Shown: positions 25,538 through 35,372, numbered from the stretch's first letter. The stretch: DNA of 64,000 nucleotides from Bacillota bacterium (GCA_023393065.1 JAEWMX010000007.1:1-64000); one strand, 5' to 3'. Translations and numbers: made by a program. Notes: generated from the sequence alone by a model not told the origin.

Positions 25538-25611
25538 TGGAGCACCTGACGGGAATCGAACCCGCGTACCTAGCTTGGGAAGCTAGTGTTCTACCATTGA
25601 ACTACAGATGC
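25538..25611 (-). tRNA. tRNA-Gly (CCC)
   Basis: Minus-strand cloverleaf with acceptor GCATCTG/CAGGTGC (one G-T pair), anticodon stem CTAGC/GCTAG, loop TTCCCAA giving CCC, and encoded CCA. Sequence is close to the tRNA-Gly (GCC) at 18.4 kb. Confidence 0.95.
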
Positions 25612-25691
25612 ATCGCCCATATTATAGGTTAGAAAAGAATCCTTTTCCACAAGCAAATAAAAAGCCTCTTGCGGAGGCGATTTATAGCGAA

Positions 25692-25767
25692 TGGTGGATG
25701 CTGAGGGGATCGAACCCCCGACCTTCTGTACGTCAAACAGATGCTCTCCCAGCTGAGCTAAACATCC
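25692..25767 (-). tRNA. tRNA-Val (GAC)
   Basis: Minus-strand cloverleaf with acceptor GGATGTT/AGCATCC, anticodon stem TCTGT/ACAGA, loop TTGACGT giving GAC, and encoded CCA. Confidence 0.96.
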
Positions 25768-25783
25768 AACTGGATTTAAAGGT

Positions 25784-25860
25784 TGGTGCCGACTATAGGA
25801 ATTGAACCTACAACCTACTGATTACGATTCAGTTGCTCTGCCGGATTGAGCTAAGTCGGC
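25784..25860 (-). tRNA. tRNA-Thr (CGT)
   Basis: Minus-strand cloverleaf starting GCCGACTTAG, anticodon stem ACTGA/TCAGT, loop ATCGTAA giving CGT, and encoded CCA. First of three tRNAs in a row with Val and Gly. Confidence 0.96.
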
Positions 25861-25916
25861 ATGCGCGGCTTAATAATAGTAAAATATATCAAGCCGCATT
25901 TCAAGTGATAAATACT

Positions 25917-28613
25917 TTATTTAACGTTCGCTAATTTTCTTGTTTTGCTCTTCTTTTTAACAAACTTAATCAAAACGATAATTTCATGAATGACAAGCGG
26001 TACGACCGAGAGGGCTATGACATAAAGCCATTCGACGAGCGTGAGTTGAGCGGTGTCAAAGAAGTCTTCGAGGAAGGGAATTTCGGTGATGAGAATTTGC
26101 ATCCCTAAGCCAAAGATGAAAGCGACTAGCAATAGCCAATTTTTCGATTTGAAGACATGAACGAAACTCTTCTCCGTATTGGTCATGCCGATCATGTGGA
26201 AGAGCTGAGAGATGCCGAGGACGCTAAAGGCGGTGCTTTGAGCAAGGCGAAGCATCGTCGGTTCATTCGTGACTTCGATAAGCTTAGCTAGGGTAAAAGG
26301 CAAATCGTTCTCGATGATGTGGAGCGTCGGGAAAAGCAAGAAGCCAAATAAGGTGATGATGGCTATGACAATTCCGTAGGTGATAATAAAGAAATATCCT
26401 CCTCGAGCGAAAAGCGATTCCTTTTCATCGCGAGGTTTATCTTCCATGATGTTATCAGCCTTTTCATCGGAGCCGAGGGCGATGGCCGGTAGTGAGTCGG
26501 TGATGAGATTGACCCACAAAATATGGATTGCGATCAATGGAACTGGAAGCCCGAGAACGATGCCGACGAACATCGAGATGACTTCGCCGATATTGCTCGA
26601 AAGGAGGAAGTATACGGTCTTTTTAATATTGGCGTAGATACCGCGGCCTTCTTCCACGGCTTTTTCAATCGAAGCAAAGTTGTCATCGGTTAAAACCATG
26701 TCGGCAGCCCCTTTGGCAACATCCGTGCCGGTTATGCCCATGGCGATGCCGATATCGGCAGCTTTAAGCGATGGGGCGTCATTGACGCCGTCACCTGTCA
26801 TGGCCGCGATGAATCCATTCGCTTTAATGGCTTTGACGATGCTGACTTTATTTTCTGGAGAGACGCGAGCGAAGACGCGAACGGTTTTAACCGCCTGCTG
26901 CAATTCTTCAAAACTCATTCTTGATAATTCGTCACCGGACAGAACTTGTGATTCGTCTTCGGCGATTTTAAGTTCGCGGGCGATGGCGAGGGCCGTGTCG
27001 CGATGATCACCGGTAATCATGATGGTAACAATACCGGCTTTTTTAAAGATAGCCACCGCTTCGCCGGCTTCTGGGCGAGGTGGATCGACCATGCCAACCA
27101 AGCCGACAAAGGTCAAATTATCCTCACTGAGCTCTGAGCTTTCCTTATAGGCCAAGGCCAGAACGCGGAGGGCGTTGCGGGCCATATAGGCACTGCCTTC
27201 GCTGATTTGCAGCAAATCATCTTGGGTAATCGGACGGACTTTTCCATTAATTAGTATGTGAGTTGTGTGCTTGATTACCGAATCGAGGGCTCCTTTGGTG
27301 AAGACAATCGCGCCACTAGCGTGCTCGTGATGGGTCGACATCATCTTACGGACGGAATCAAAAGGCAGTTCGTTGATGCGCGGATGCACTCCCTCAAGAT
27401 CTTTTTTGCGAAGACCGAGTTTATTGGCAAATTCGACGAGGGCGATTTCGGTCGGATCGCCATAGACGCCACTATCGATTGAGGCGTTGGAACAAAGTGA
27501 CATACCGCGCGCAAGAAAAGATACACTATCGCTACCAAAATGTTCCGGATTGATGATTTCGTGATCGACAAAAGCCCTGACAACTGTCATCTTGTTTTGC
27601 GTCAGGGTTCCGGTTTTATCCGAGCAGACGACAGAGACGGCACCGAGCGTTTCGACGCTTGGAAGACGGCGGACGATGGTATTGACTTTTACCATTCTTT
27701 GGACGCCGAGGGCAAGGACGATTGTGACGACAGCTGGCAAGCCTTCAGGAACGGCGGCAACCGCTAACGAGATGGCTGTAATAAACATTTCAAGCGGGTC
27801 GCGCCGCTGAATGAGAGCGACAGCAAAGATGGCGACGATAATGACGATGGCGATAATACCTAAAATCTTTGAAAGATCAGCCAAGCGCTTTTGCAACGGC
27901 GTCGCTTCTTCTTTTTCATCGGCGAGCATCTTGGCAATCTTGCCAATTTCGGTCTTTTCGCCCGTGGCGACGACGATGCCTTCGCCATGACCATAGACAA
28001 TGGGGGTCGACATGTATACGGAATTGATGCGGTCGCCAACGCCGACCGGCTCAGAAAACTCAACTTTGTAATCTTTTTCAATCGGGGTTGATTCCCCGGT
28101 TAGAGATGATTCATCGGTTTTAAGATTATATTCCTTAAGCAGGCGCATATCTGCTCCGACGGTGCGCCCTTCTTCAAGAACGACGATATCGCCGACGACG
28201 AGATCTTCAGCTTTGATTTCAAAGACTTTGCCATCGCGTCGCACAGTCGCGGTCGGGGAAGATAATTTTTTTAATGCCTCAAGAGCGTTTTCGGCTTTGA
28301 CTTCTTGAATTGTGCCGATCGTCGCGTTGAGCAAGACGACAGCCAAAATGATGATGACGTCAGCCCAGTCATCATGCCCTTCGCCAAAAATCGTGACTAA
28401 AGCCGATATCAAAGCGGCGGCTAAAAGCACATATATCATCGGGTCGTGCAACTGCAGTAAAAATGACAAAATAATGCTTCGGCGCTTTTTCTCGACTAAT
28501 TTGTTCTTTCCGTTTGCTTCAAGTCGCTTGCAAGCTTCTTCGCTTGTCAGTCCGCTTCGCGGATCAACCCGATGCTCGGCTAACAGCTCGTCAATCGTTT
28601 TTGTCTCATACAT
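25917..28613 (-). CDS. P2A-type cation-transporting ATPase, probable Mn2+/Ca2+ exporter
   Basis: An 898-residue P-type ATPase of the calcium/manganese class. The cation ATPase N domain lies at 1-70. TGES occurs in the actuator domain, the phosphorylated Asp is in [11 protein letters not shown], the ATP site has FTKGALDS, and the hinge is [21 protein letters not shown] (core GDGVNDAP). The fourth membrane helix carries PEGLPA and the sixth carries NLITDSLPA. Ten helices are apparent. The gene is preceded by a yybP-ykoY riboswitch, so manganese export is the best guess, although motifs alone would be called Ca2+. Confidence 0.93.
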   Translation of the reverse strand: MYETKTIDELLAEHRVDPRSGLTSEEACKRLEANGKNKLVEKKRRSIILSFLLQLHDPMIYVLLAAALISALVTIFGEGHDDWADVIIILAVVLLNATIGTIQEVKAENALEALKKLSSPTATVRRDGKVFEIKAEDLVVGDIVVLEEGRTVGADMRLLKEYNLKTDESSLTGESTPIEKDYKVEFSEPVGVGDRINSVYMSTPIVYGHGEGIVVATGEKTEIGKIAKMLADEKEEATPLQKRLADLSKILGIIAIVIIVAIFAVALIQRRDPLEMFITAISLAVAAVPEGLPAVVTIVLALGVQRMVKVNTIVRRLPSVETLGAVSVVCSDKTGTLTQNKMTVVRAFVDHEIINPEHFGSDSVSFLARGMSLCSNASIDSGVYGDPTEIALVEFANKLGLRKKDLEGVHPRINELPFDSVRKMMSTHHEHASGAIVFTKGALDSVIKHTTHILINGKVRPITQDDLLQISEGSAYMARNALRVLALAYKESSELSEDNLTFVGLVGMVDPPRPEAGEAVAIFKKAGIVTIMITGDHRDTALAIARELKIAEDESQVLSGDELSRMSFEELQQAVKTVRVFARVSPENKVSIVKAIKANGFIAAMTGDGVNDAPSLKAADIGIAMGITGTDVAKGAADMVLTDDNFASIEKAVEEGRGIYANIKKTVYFLLSSNIGEVISMFVGIVLGLPVPLIAIHILWVNLITDSLPAIALGSDEKADNIMEDKPRDEKESLFARGGYFFIITYGIVIAIITLFGFLLFPTLHIIENDLPFTLAKLIEVTNEPTMLRLAQSTAFSVLGISQLFHMIGMTNTEKSFVHVFKSKNWLLLVAFIFGLGMQILITEIPFLEDFFDTAQLTLVEWLYVIALSVVPLVIHEIIVLIKFVKKKSKTRKLANVK

Positions 28614-28636
28614 AATGGGCTCTCCTTAGATTATGA

Positions 28637-28719
28637 TTTAAAGGTCTTGCTCATTACTGGCCTAGTTCCGGGCGTGATGCCGTACTGACGGAAAGAAGGC
28701 TTCGCTACTCCCCTTTAAA
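28637..28719 (-). ncRNA. yybP-ykoY (manganese) riboswitch
   Basis: On the minus strand the leader of the P-type ATPase gene begins TTTAAAGGGGAGTAGC and ends GCAAGACCTTTAAA. The outer arms TTTAAAGG and CCTTTAAA pair perfectly (712-719 with 637-644 of 28 kb). GGGGAGTAGC and the GCAAGACC end are hallmarks of the yybP-ykoY class, which senses Mn2+. Internal hairpins are CCGTCAGTACGG and GGCATCACGCC. The aptamer ends 24 bases before the start codon, with AAGGAGAG between, so control of translation is likely. Confidence 0.85.
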
Positions 28720-28791
28720 GGAATTTACTTGACTATTTTATAATAAAATAAAGTGAATTTCATTAATTTACTTCAACAAATGCGACTTTGC

Positions 28792-30417
28792 TCATACAGT
28801 TAGTTGCTCATAGCGAGAACCCGTGTAATCCTCGGGGTTGATGGTGTGATCAGGGTCATTAGTGAATAGTTCGCCGACTAAGTCGCGCGGATAGACGGCG
28901 ATGCCATCGTCACCGGTCTCATAAAGGAAGCCAAGATAGTCTTCTTCGGGATTATAGTCACTGAAATAATCATAGGCTTTATAAATCGACTGATGAAGAA
29001 CGACATAGTCGACGATGGCGATAGTGTAGTATGTCGAATTGTTGAGCGAAGAATAGTCTTTCACGCGATAAAAATAATTAAAAGAGGCTTGATTTTTAAT
29101 ATTTCTTCCAGTCGCACGAACAATATAAATATAATTATCAAACGGTAATCCTTTAAATAAGTCTCCGTAGGTGACGGTGCCGCTGGGAATATCGCTGCGC
29201 CCGACATTTGTCATCGCAAAATCAATCTCATAACCATTTTCTTCGGCTTTCATGGCCGCGGCGTAATTGGCCATGTTCGGCAGGGTTTCATAGCGAGAGA
29301 GTTTGCTTGTCAAACTCCCATAAACTTGGTTTTTATCGATATTGGATTCGGCCGCGTAACCATCGATGATAGTTTGAACCTCGCTATCTTGAGAAAGTGA
29401 AGATAGTTGACCTTCGTATGTGTTTTGCGAAGATAAATGGCTAACTTGTCCATTTGCATAATTGTAAGATAGTTTGATATTCGAAACATATTTACCATTC
29501 GATCCACCTTGAATAAAGGGGACGCCATTGACGACTTGTTGTTCAACGCGATGTGTGTGGGAACAAAAGACAGCATCGACATAGTCACCTTCCGGTATTG
29601 AGTAATCAACTTCGGATTGGCCGGCGTGAATCGACAAGACGACAATGTCGACTTCTTGCTCTTCGCGAAGCTCGACGCTTAGATCTTTAATAATTTGGGT
29701 CGGCTCTTCAAAGTAGAGATTTTGCATATAGCGGCTGTTTATCGAGGTGATTTGGCCTTGTCCGATGACGCCGATGATGCCGATTTTGAGAAAACCGCGC
29801 TCGATAATTGCATATTCTTCGCCGATCGAAGATTTTACGCTTGTATTAGGGTATTCCATGATATTAGCGCCCAAAAGAGGAAAATCGGCCCACCCGACAT
29901 TATCGAGAATATCGGCTGTGCCCCAATCAAACTCATGATTGCCGATCGTCATGGAATCAAAGCCGATTTCATTCATCGACTCGGTCACGGCGCGACCGCG
30001 ATTGTGGTATGCATCGTAAGAACCTTGATACATGTCACCTGAGCTAATTATGACGGTATTATCAGGTTTATCATCTTTTTTATCTTTAAGATAAGTTGCC
30101 ACTCGTGCGAGTCCTGGTTCGCCAAAGTAGGCATCGGGACTGATGGCGCCGTGAAAATCGTTTATCGCATAAAAATCGACGACTTCTGTTCCGCTTGTCG
30201 GCCGGTCAGAACCACTGTGCGAAGAAGTGTCGGAATTCGTGTCTCCGGAAGTGTCTGAGCCCGTGTTGCTAGAGGTGTCAGAACTAGAGTTGTTAGATGT
30301 ATCGTGGCTCGAATTCGAAGAAGTGTCGCCCGAGACTTCTGAGCTACTTCCAGAAGGATTTACGCACGAAGACAAAAGCAAAATGGTAATCGCTAGTATG
30401 AATCGTTTATTTTTCAT
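28792..30417 (-). CDS. 5'-nucleotidase / metallophosphatase lipoprotein
   Basis: A 541-residue exported enzyme. The lipobox is LLSSC (Cys 18). About 55 residues of Ser/Asp/Thr-rich linker follow (repeats around DTSSN). The metallophosphatase domain has YAINDFHGAI, SSGDMYQGS, IGNHEFDWG and CSHTH, the metal-binding set of the UshA/CD73 group. The C-terminal 5'-nucleotidase domain has NVGRSDIPSG and GDLFKGLPF. It likely hydrolyses nucleotides outside the cell for salvage. Its start lies within the end of the DUF2779 gene, so the two are translationally coupled. Confidence 0.92.
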   Translation of the reverse strand: MKNKRFILAITILLLSSCVNPSGSSSEVSGDTSSNSSHDTSNNSSSDTSSNTGSDTSGDTNSDTSSHSGSDRPTSGTEVVDFYAINDFHGAISPDAYFGEPGLARVATYLKDKKDDKPDNTVIISSGDMYQGSYDAYHNRGRAVTESMNEIGFDSMTIGNHEFDWGTADILDNVGWADFPLLGANIMEYPNTSVKSSIGEEYAIIERGFLKIGIIGVIGQGQITSINSRYMQNLYFEEPTQIIKDLSVELREEQEVDIVVLSIHAGQSEVDYSIPEGDYVDAVFCSHTHRVEQQVVNGVPFIQGGSNGKYVSNIKLSYNYANGQVSHLSSQNTYEGQLSSLSQDSEVQTIIDGYAAESNIDKNQVYGSLTSKLSRYETLPNMANYAAAMKAEENGYEIDFAMTNVGRSDIPSGTVTYGDLFKGLPFDNYIYIVRATGRNIKNQASFNYFYRVKDYSSLNNSTYYTIAIVDYVVLHQSIYKAYDYFSDYNPEEDYLGFLYETGDDGIAVYPRDLVGELFTNDPDHTINPEDYTGSRYEQLTV

Positions 30418-32350
30418 TTATCAGTTTTCTTAATCCTTGCAAGATTTCAAACATCGCCCAAGTATCTTGCTTACAATATTCAATCATATTGCGATATGTT
30501 TCTTCAAAGGATTTTCCTTCCAAACTCTTAAGGCTCATAAATGCCGATTGGGCTTCGAGACCGTTGTGCACTTCCTGGAGATTGGCGTAATTGAGGCTCG
30601 GAGCAAAGATGGGAAGTACTTTCTTAATTGAAAAAGAACGCTGCAAAGCTTCGCTATAATAGTTGAAATTACATGGTTTGGTCTTAAGATGTCGATATTC
30701 CTCGCGTTGCTTTTCGTTTGGTTTTAAGATGTTCATCAAATCGAATACTCGCTCATTAATCGAAGTCAGCTCCGTGGCGTATTGAGGAAAAATGCTAATG
30801 AGCTCTTTAATGCGCGACTTTTCAAAAGCGGCGTTATAGACGATGACCGTTCCTCTTTCGCTTGCCGGTATGTGCTCGACGAGCGATTTAACCAATTGTT
30901 CGCGGTCATCGCCCTTTCCCGTAGATAAAAATGAGATATTGTCTTTCTCTTTATCGCAGACACCTGGCTGTCGCTCGATGTGTAGCGAATACTGAAATAG
31001 CGATTGCTGATAGGGTTTTTCGCCTCTAAACATCGGAAGAGGATAATTCATCGTCTCAAAGTCGAGATGAAAAAGAGGATATTCTAGCGCTTTAATAAAG
31101 GCGGCAATAAAGTCCTTCTCAGCGAATGGCCGGCCTTTTTTAATAACGTCGTATTGGACTTTTTGCGTTTCATTAAGCCACTCATAATCGATATCTAGGG
31201 CATGTGTGACACCGCGATAAATCAATTCTTCAATCGTCTCTTTTGGGGCTTTTTGCTGGCCTTCGCTCGCTGGTCCAAAGCCGCGATAGCCATTAATGTA
31301 GACATAGAGCGAATTCTTATCTGGAATCGAAAAATCCTTTTTGCATATTTTGGTCCAAGGACATTCTTGATAGCCTTTGCCAATCATGCACTTACTGGCC
31401 TCGAGAGCGACCCGCCGACGATCGGGGTCGTTTATTCTACCGATGACGGTCTCTACATCGCGCTCGACGATGATTAGCAAGTCTTTTGTCACCTGCGTCA
31501 AGTCGATGAAGACGATGGTATCATCGGCATTGTAAATATTTTCACCGCTCTCGTCTTGGCGGCCGTCAAATACATATTCATCATTTAAAACGGCGAGGTA
31601 GTAACGAAATTCGCGGGTGTCGCTCGTGGAATTTTCAATGATGTATCGCTGCCAAGCCAAGTCATAAACATAGCGTCCCATATTGTCGAGGCGATTGAGC
31701 AGCTTTTCTCGATTTTCATAATATTTATCAAAAGGCTTAAAGTCTTCGAAATCTTCAATCAGGCGCATGACGCCAAAAGGCGATTTGTCAAAGAGAGGAA
31801 AATGGACTTTTTTTATCGTCGGTCCGAGGTCGGCAAATTTCTTTGAGGTCGTCGCCTTCGTCTCGATGATGCGAACGCTCTTGTCGTCTTCTTGATAGAC
31901 ATCGACATACGAAGTGAAATTAAAACCGTATTTAAAGAGGTTGATGAATCGCTGTCCGATGACCTGTTCGTCTTTACGGACTCCGGAAATTACCTGACCT
32001 CCATAGAGGTGCTGAGCTTTATGCGCAGCTAATTCTTCGATTTTAAAATAGGTGGAAAGCATCGCCTTAAGCGCTTGATCGTCTTTGAGTAAACTGTCAA
32101 AATCGCCGCTTTCAATCTCAACTTCGCCTTCGCTATTTCCATTCTCGCTGGCATTGATGATATCGAGGAATAATTGGCGGAGTCTCTCGCGCGTTTCTTC
32201 TTCTAGAATCTTGGCTTTTGCACCGTCGTCGATTTTTGCTAAATCGCGCTTGTAATCGCGAACCAAAGCCGCCGAGTCGCTTTCGAAGGCGGCCGCCCTT
32301 ACACATCGAAGATATTTTAGAAAGTTTGTCTTAGATACGCGATTTGTCAC
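30407..32350 (-). CDS. DUF2779 protein with Cas4-like and DEDDy exonuclease motifs
   Basis: 647 residues. The N-terminal half has Cys 16 (LKYLRC), an Asp at 150 and IETKATTSKK (163-165 E-x-K), then cysteines 321, 330 and 336 (CPWTKIC). This arrangement is that of Cas4/RecB-type nucleases with a four-Cys iron-sulfur site. The C-terminal half has FHLDFETM (D430, E432), VYNAAFEKS (506-510) and YCKQD (625-629), matching Exo I, II and III of DEDDy exonucleases. The family is catalogued as DUF2779. A role in DNA or RNA processing is inference. GTG start, with AAGGGG upstream. Confidence 0.8.
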   Translation of the reverse strand: MTNRVSKTNFLKYLRCVRAAAFESDSAALVRDYKRDLAKIDDGAKAKILEEETRERLRQLFLDIINASENGNSEGEVEIESGDFDSLLKDDQALKAMLSTYFKIEELAAHKAQHLYGGQVISGVRKDEQVIGQRFINLFKYGFNFTSYVDVYQEDDKSVRIIETKATTSKKFADLGPTIKKVHFPLFDKSPFGVMRLIEDFEDFKPFDKYYENREKLLNRLDNMGRYVYDLAWQRYIIENSTSDTREFRYYLAVLNDEYVFDGRQDESGENIYNADDTIVFIDLTQVTKDLLIIVERDVETVIGRINDPDRRRVALEASKCMIGKGYQECPWTKICKKDFSIPDKNSLYVYINGYRGFGPASEGQQKAPKETIEELIYRGVTHALDIDYEWLNETQKVQYDVIKKGRPFAEKDFIAAFIKALEYPLFHLDFETMNYPLPMFRGEKPYQQSLFQYSLHIERQPGVCDKEKDNISFLSTGKGDDREQLVKSLVEHIPASERGTVIVYNAAFEKSRIKELISIFPQYATELTSINERVFDLMNILKPNEKQREEYRHLKTKPCNFNYYSEALQRSFSIKKVLPIFAPSLNYANLQEVHNGLEAQSAFMSLKSLEGKSFEETYRNMIEYCKQDTWAMFEILQGLRKLINEK

Positions 32351-32492
32351 TTTTTATCCCCTTTTTGGCACGGCTACTATTATTACTTTACCATCTTAGG
32401 TGGTATTACGCTTATTAAATGTCCAAAAGTTGAAATAAATTTCAAAGTAGTATCATAACTGATCGATTGCATATAGGGAAGGCCCAACCGTT

Positions 32493-33713
32493 TTATTTAT
32501 TGACGAGCCTTTTTTCGCCTTGAAGTTCGGTGATTGGTTTGATGTTTTGCGTTACTTCGAGGGTGCCGAGATACTCGCCTTTAGCATTTCTTACCGCAAA
32601 ATAGCGAATGTAGACAAACATCTCTTTCATCTTGATCCAGAAGTCTTCGTGGTCTTTGCGACCATCTTTAAACGATTCGATAATATCCTCGACGACATGA
32701 ACCGATGCCGGGGGGTGACACATCGAGACATGGCGGCCGATGATAGTCGGCGGACGAGCGAAGATGCGTTCCTTGCCTTGCGTGAAATAGCGAACATGGC
32801 CTTCGCGATCGACAAAAGTAATGTCAAAAGGTAAGGTATTGAGCATCGCGTTAACTTGTTCGACGCTAAGCGAGCCGACATCAAAATGAACTTCATCGGC
32901 ACTTTTTACTAGCGTTTCCTTCTTCTTGCTCTTAGAGTCTATTTTTGGCGTCTGATTCTTCCATTCGTCTTTAGGCTTTTCAAGGAACCAGCCGATATCG
33001 GGAGTCGCGAGTTCGACGCTAATCCAATTAAACAAATTCAAATTCTCTTTTAATAAAGGCAGTAAAATATTGTTTTCTTTAGATATCATATCGCGGACCT
33101 TGGTAACCGTCTCGCGAATTAATGCGTAGGTTTTAACCTCGTCAACTGCTGATTCCGATAGTAATTTAATGACATCTTTAATCGCCGAGCGAATCTCGTC
33201 GTCGACGCCCCACATGACTTTTGGCGGAGCGGTAATGCCTTTCTTCTCCAAATGCGGAAAGAAGGCATATTCTTTGCGGGCATAGTGCTTGTCGATTTCT
33301 TTCAAACGATCAAATCCGACACGAAGCATCAAAATAGCGGTTTTGCCGCTTTGATTTAAGTAAGGTTCTATTTCTTCTGATAAAAGCTTTTCTAACCGCC
33401 TGTTTTCTTCTAAAAAGACATGAACAGGATGGCCGGGAATATTATCGACTTCATCTTTTGGAGAGTGAATATCCGAGATTGAGCCATCGAAGACCGCGGC
33501 GTGAACATCGCATAGCCGCTGAATCTCTCCGACGGTCATCCCCTCTTTGATCAGAGCTTGCTCCATGGTGGTGATTTCGGCGGTCGTAATGCTTCCGAAT
33601 TCTTCTTTAAACTCCTTTTTAGCCTGCTCGAGAGATTTTCCTTCATGCAAGCTGCGAATCAACTTTTTAAGTTTCTCCTGGCGTATTGTCTGATTGTTGA
33701 TAAATTCACTCAT
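32493..33713 (-). CDS. DUF438 / hemerythrin-like / PAS protein
   Basis: 406 residues in three parts. DUF438 (about 10-85) starts FINNQTIRQEKLKKLI. A hemerythrin-like HHE region follows, with HPVHVFLEENRRLEKLL and KHYARKEYAFFPHLEKKG supplying His and Glu ligands. The C-terminal PAS domain (about 290-400) has LPFDITFVDREGHVRYF and ends TLEVTQNI. It probably senses oxygen, NO or redox state through a di-iron or other cofactor. It overlaps the DUF1858 gene by eight bases, a common pairing in anaerobes. The exact function is not known to me. Confidence 0.85.
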   Translation of the reverse strand: MSEFINNQTIRQEKLKKLIRSLHEGKSLEQAKKEFKEEFGSITTAEITTMEQALIKEGMTVGEIQRLCDVHAAVFDGSISDIHSPKDEVDNIPGHPVHVFLEENRRLEKLLSEEIEPYLNQSGKTAILMLRVGFDRLKEIDKHYARKEYAFFPHLEKKGITAPPKVMWGVDDEIRSAIKDVIKLLSESAVDEVKTYALIRETVTKVRDMISKENNILLPLLKENLNLFNWISVELATPDIGWFLEKPKDEWKNQTPKIDSKSKKKETLVKSADEVHFDVGSLSVEQVNAMLNTLPFDITFVDREGHVRYFTQGKERIFARPPTIIGRHVSMCHPPASVHVVEDIIESFKDGRKDHEDFWIKMKEMFVYIRYFAVRNAKGEYLGTLEVTQNIKPITELQGEKRLVNK

Positions 33714-33945
33714 TGTCTTTCTCCTTAAATGAAAAGCCTTTATTAATCAGAGAATCTTTGACGATATGCATGTCGATTTTGCGAAGGGAGGCTCCCTGCT
33801 TGAGGGTGACAAAGCGACCGACGCTGACGAGCATTCCCGGCTTTACGATGTCCTTAAAACCGAGATTGGCAAGGATTTCGACGATTTCCGGAAATTCTTG
33901 GCTTAATTCGTAGACTGTCTGATTGATGCTGATAAGCTTTTCCAT
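33706..33945 (-). CDS. DUF1858 protein
   Basis: A 79-residue soluble protein of the DUF1858 type (ISINQTVYELSQEFPEIVEILANLGF), related to the N-terminal module of ScdA/RIC iron-sulfur repair proteins. It is co-translated with the DUF438/PAS protein. A short palindrome covers its ribosome binding site and start codon. Confidence 0.85.
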   Translation of the reverse strand: MEKLISINQTVYELSQEFPEIVEILANLGFKDIVKPGMLVSVGRFVTLKQGASLRKIDMHIVKDSLINKGFSFKEKDNE

Positions 33946-33958
33946 TGGTACCTACCAA
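33945..33958. promoter_or_regulatory. Palindrome TTGGTA-CC-TACCAA over the DUF1858 start
   Basis: A perfect six-plus-six palindrome with a two-base centre overlaps the ribosome binding site and first base of the start codon. The two-base spacer is too short for an RNA hairpin, so a protein-binding operator is more likely. A promoter TTGATA-16-TATATC lies just upstream on the minus strand, placing the palindrome downstream of the transcription start. Confidence 0.4.
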
Positions 33959-34017
33959 TCAAATTATGATATAGAGAAAAATACTTTGCTATCAAAGTGA
34001 TAAGGAAATAGATGTGG

Positions 34018-34995
34018 TTACAATAGGATGACGTTTTCTCGCTCGAGCAAATCGATCATATCTTGCGGCCAGTAGCTGGCTTGGACTTCGCCGATATGCT
34101 TTTTTTCCAGAAGAAATTGGCAGATGCGCGATTGGCCGATTCCGCCACCGATGGTCAACGGCAAGCGATCGTGAAGAATCGCCTGGTGATAAGGGAATTG
34201 TAAGCGATCGAGAGCGTTTCGTTCGGCGAGTTGTTTTTGCATAGTCTCGGCATCGACGCGAATGCCCATTGAAGAAACTTCCAATACGGCATCGCTGACG
34301 GCATCATAAAGCAAAATGTCGCCATTTAAATTCCAATCATCATAATCGGGTGAGCGACCGTCGTGAATGGCTCCTGATCGCAATTTTCCGCCAACGCGAA
34401 ACACAAACACGGCTTTGGCGTTTTTCGTTGCTTGGTATTCGCGTTCTTTGCTCGATAGATGGGGATAGTGATCTTCAAGTTCCTGGCTATCGATAAAAGT
34501 GATTTGCGACGGAAGTTTACACGATAGTCCGCGATAGCGTAAATTGACCACTTTTTCCATCTTCAAAAGCACTTGATAAATCTTTTCGACGGTCGTAAAA
34601 AGATAATCTTTGTTGCGCTGGCTTTTTGCGATGATTTTCTCCCAATCCCACTGGTCGACATAGATGGAGTGAATATGATCGACAACTTCATCTTTTCGAA
34701 TCGCATTCATGTCGGCATAGAAACCTTGGCCTAATTTAAAACCGTATCGTTTCAAAGCCATTCTCTTCCACTTGGCCAGCGATTGAATAATTTCCAACTC
34801 TTCATTTAAATAGGAAAAAGAGACGGGCTTTTCATAGCCGTTTAAGTAATCGTTGATGCCGCTGGCTTTCGAGACGACAACCGGCGAGGAGATGCGGACG
34901 AGGTTCAATGCTTTTGCGAGTCTCTTCTCGAACTCATCTTTGATAAGTTTGATGGCTATCTCGGTTTCGAGCAGGCTCAATTTGCTCTGATACAT
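34018..34995 (-). CDS. asnA: Aspartate--ammonia ligase
   Basis: A 325-residue class II synthetase-like enzyme that makes asparagine from aspartate, ammonia and ATP. Conserved stretches include VSKASGINDYLNG, SYLNEELEIIQSLAKWKR (core LAKWKR), MNAIRKDEVVDHIHSIYVDQWDWE (core YVDQWDWE) and the C-terminal GGGIGQSRICQFLL. AGGAGG lies 13 bases before the ATG. The gene is controlled by the T-box leader immediately upstream. Confidence 0.96.
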   Translation of the reverse strand: MYQSKLSLLETEIAIKLIKDEFEKRLAKALNLVRISSPVVVSKASGINDYLNGYEKPVSFSYLNEELEIIQSLAKWKRMALKRYGFKLGQGFYADMNAIRKDEVVDHIHSIYVDQWDWEKIIAKSQRNKDYLFTTVEKIYQVLLKMEKVVNLRYRGLSCKLPSQITFIDSQELEDHYPHLSSKEREYQATKNAKAVFVFRVGGKLRSGAIHDGRSPDYDDWNLNGDILLYDAVSDAVLEVSSMGIRVDAETMQKQLAERNALDRLQFPYHQAILHDRLPLTIGGGIGQSRICQFLLEKKHIGEVQASYWPQDMIDLLERENVILL

Positions 34996-35020
34996 CTTAT
35001 TTAATCCTCCTAAAAAATAA

Positions 35021-35230
35021 AAAAGTCCTTAATAAAGGACGACAAATCGCGGTACCACCTTAATTCTGAATTGCTTCAGCGCTTTAGCCTCGATAACGGT
35101 GAGAACCGGGAAGGTCTACTGAAATTCTTCTTCCACTCCAAGATGTTAGCTGATCTCTTCTTCCTTGCCGGCTCGCACCAAACCCGGTTCGCTAATAAGA
35201 AGATATGAGGGCCGTTCTTTTCGACGAGTT
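35021..35230 (-). ncRNA. T-box leader of asnA
   Basis: The minus strand contains the diagnostic T-box AAGGTGGTACCGCG (35048-35061) and, just after it, the terminator GTCCTT-TATT-AAGGAC followed by TTTTTT (35021-35040). Upstream sequence is consistent with Stem I and Stem III. A candidate specifier codon AAC followed by A is at 35144-35147, fitting a sensor of uncharged tRNA-Asn. The specifier position is inferred without a fold. Confidence 0.9.
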
Positions 35231-35236
35231 AGTAAA

Positions 35237-35265
35237 ATTATGGCAACACCCCACAGCTATGTCAA
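35237..35265 (-). promoter_or_regulatory. Promoter of the asnA T-box leader
   Basis: The minus strand reads a perfect TTGACA, 17 bases, CATAAT. Transcription would start near 35230 and give a leader of about 235 bases before the asnA ATG. Confidence 0.8.
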
Positions 35266-35372
35266 CATAAGGCCGTCTGAGTGACTCGGCAAAAAAGTCT
35301 CATTTAATCAAAATAATATATTTATGCTTTTTGGGATTTGATATCTTGATAGCAAGCACTAAGGAGGTTCGT

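Noticed and set aside
25865..25897. GCGGCTT/AAGCCGC inverted repeat between the P-type ATPase and tRNA-Thr as a terminator
   Set aside because: The loop is 19 bases and no T tract follows in either useful direction; its role is unclear.
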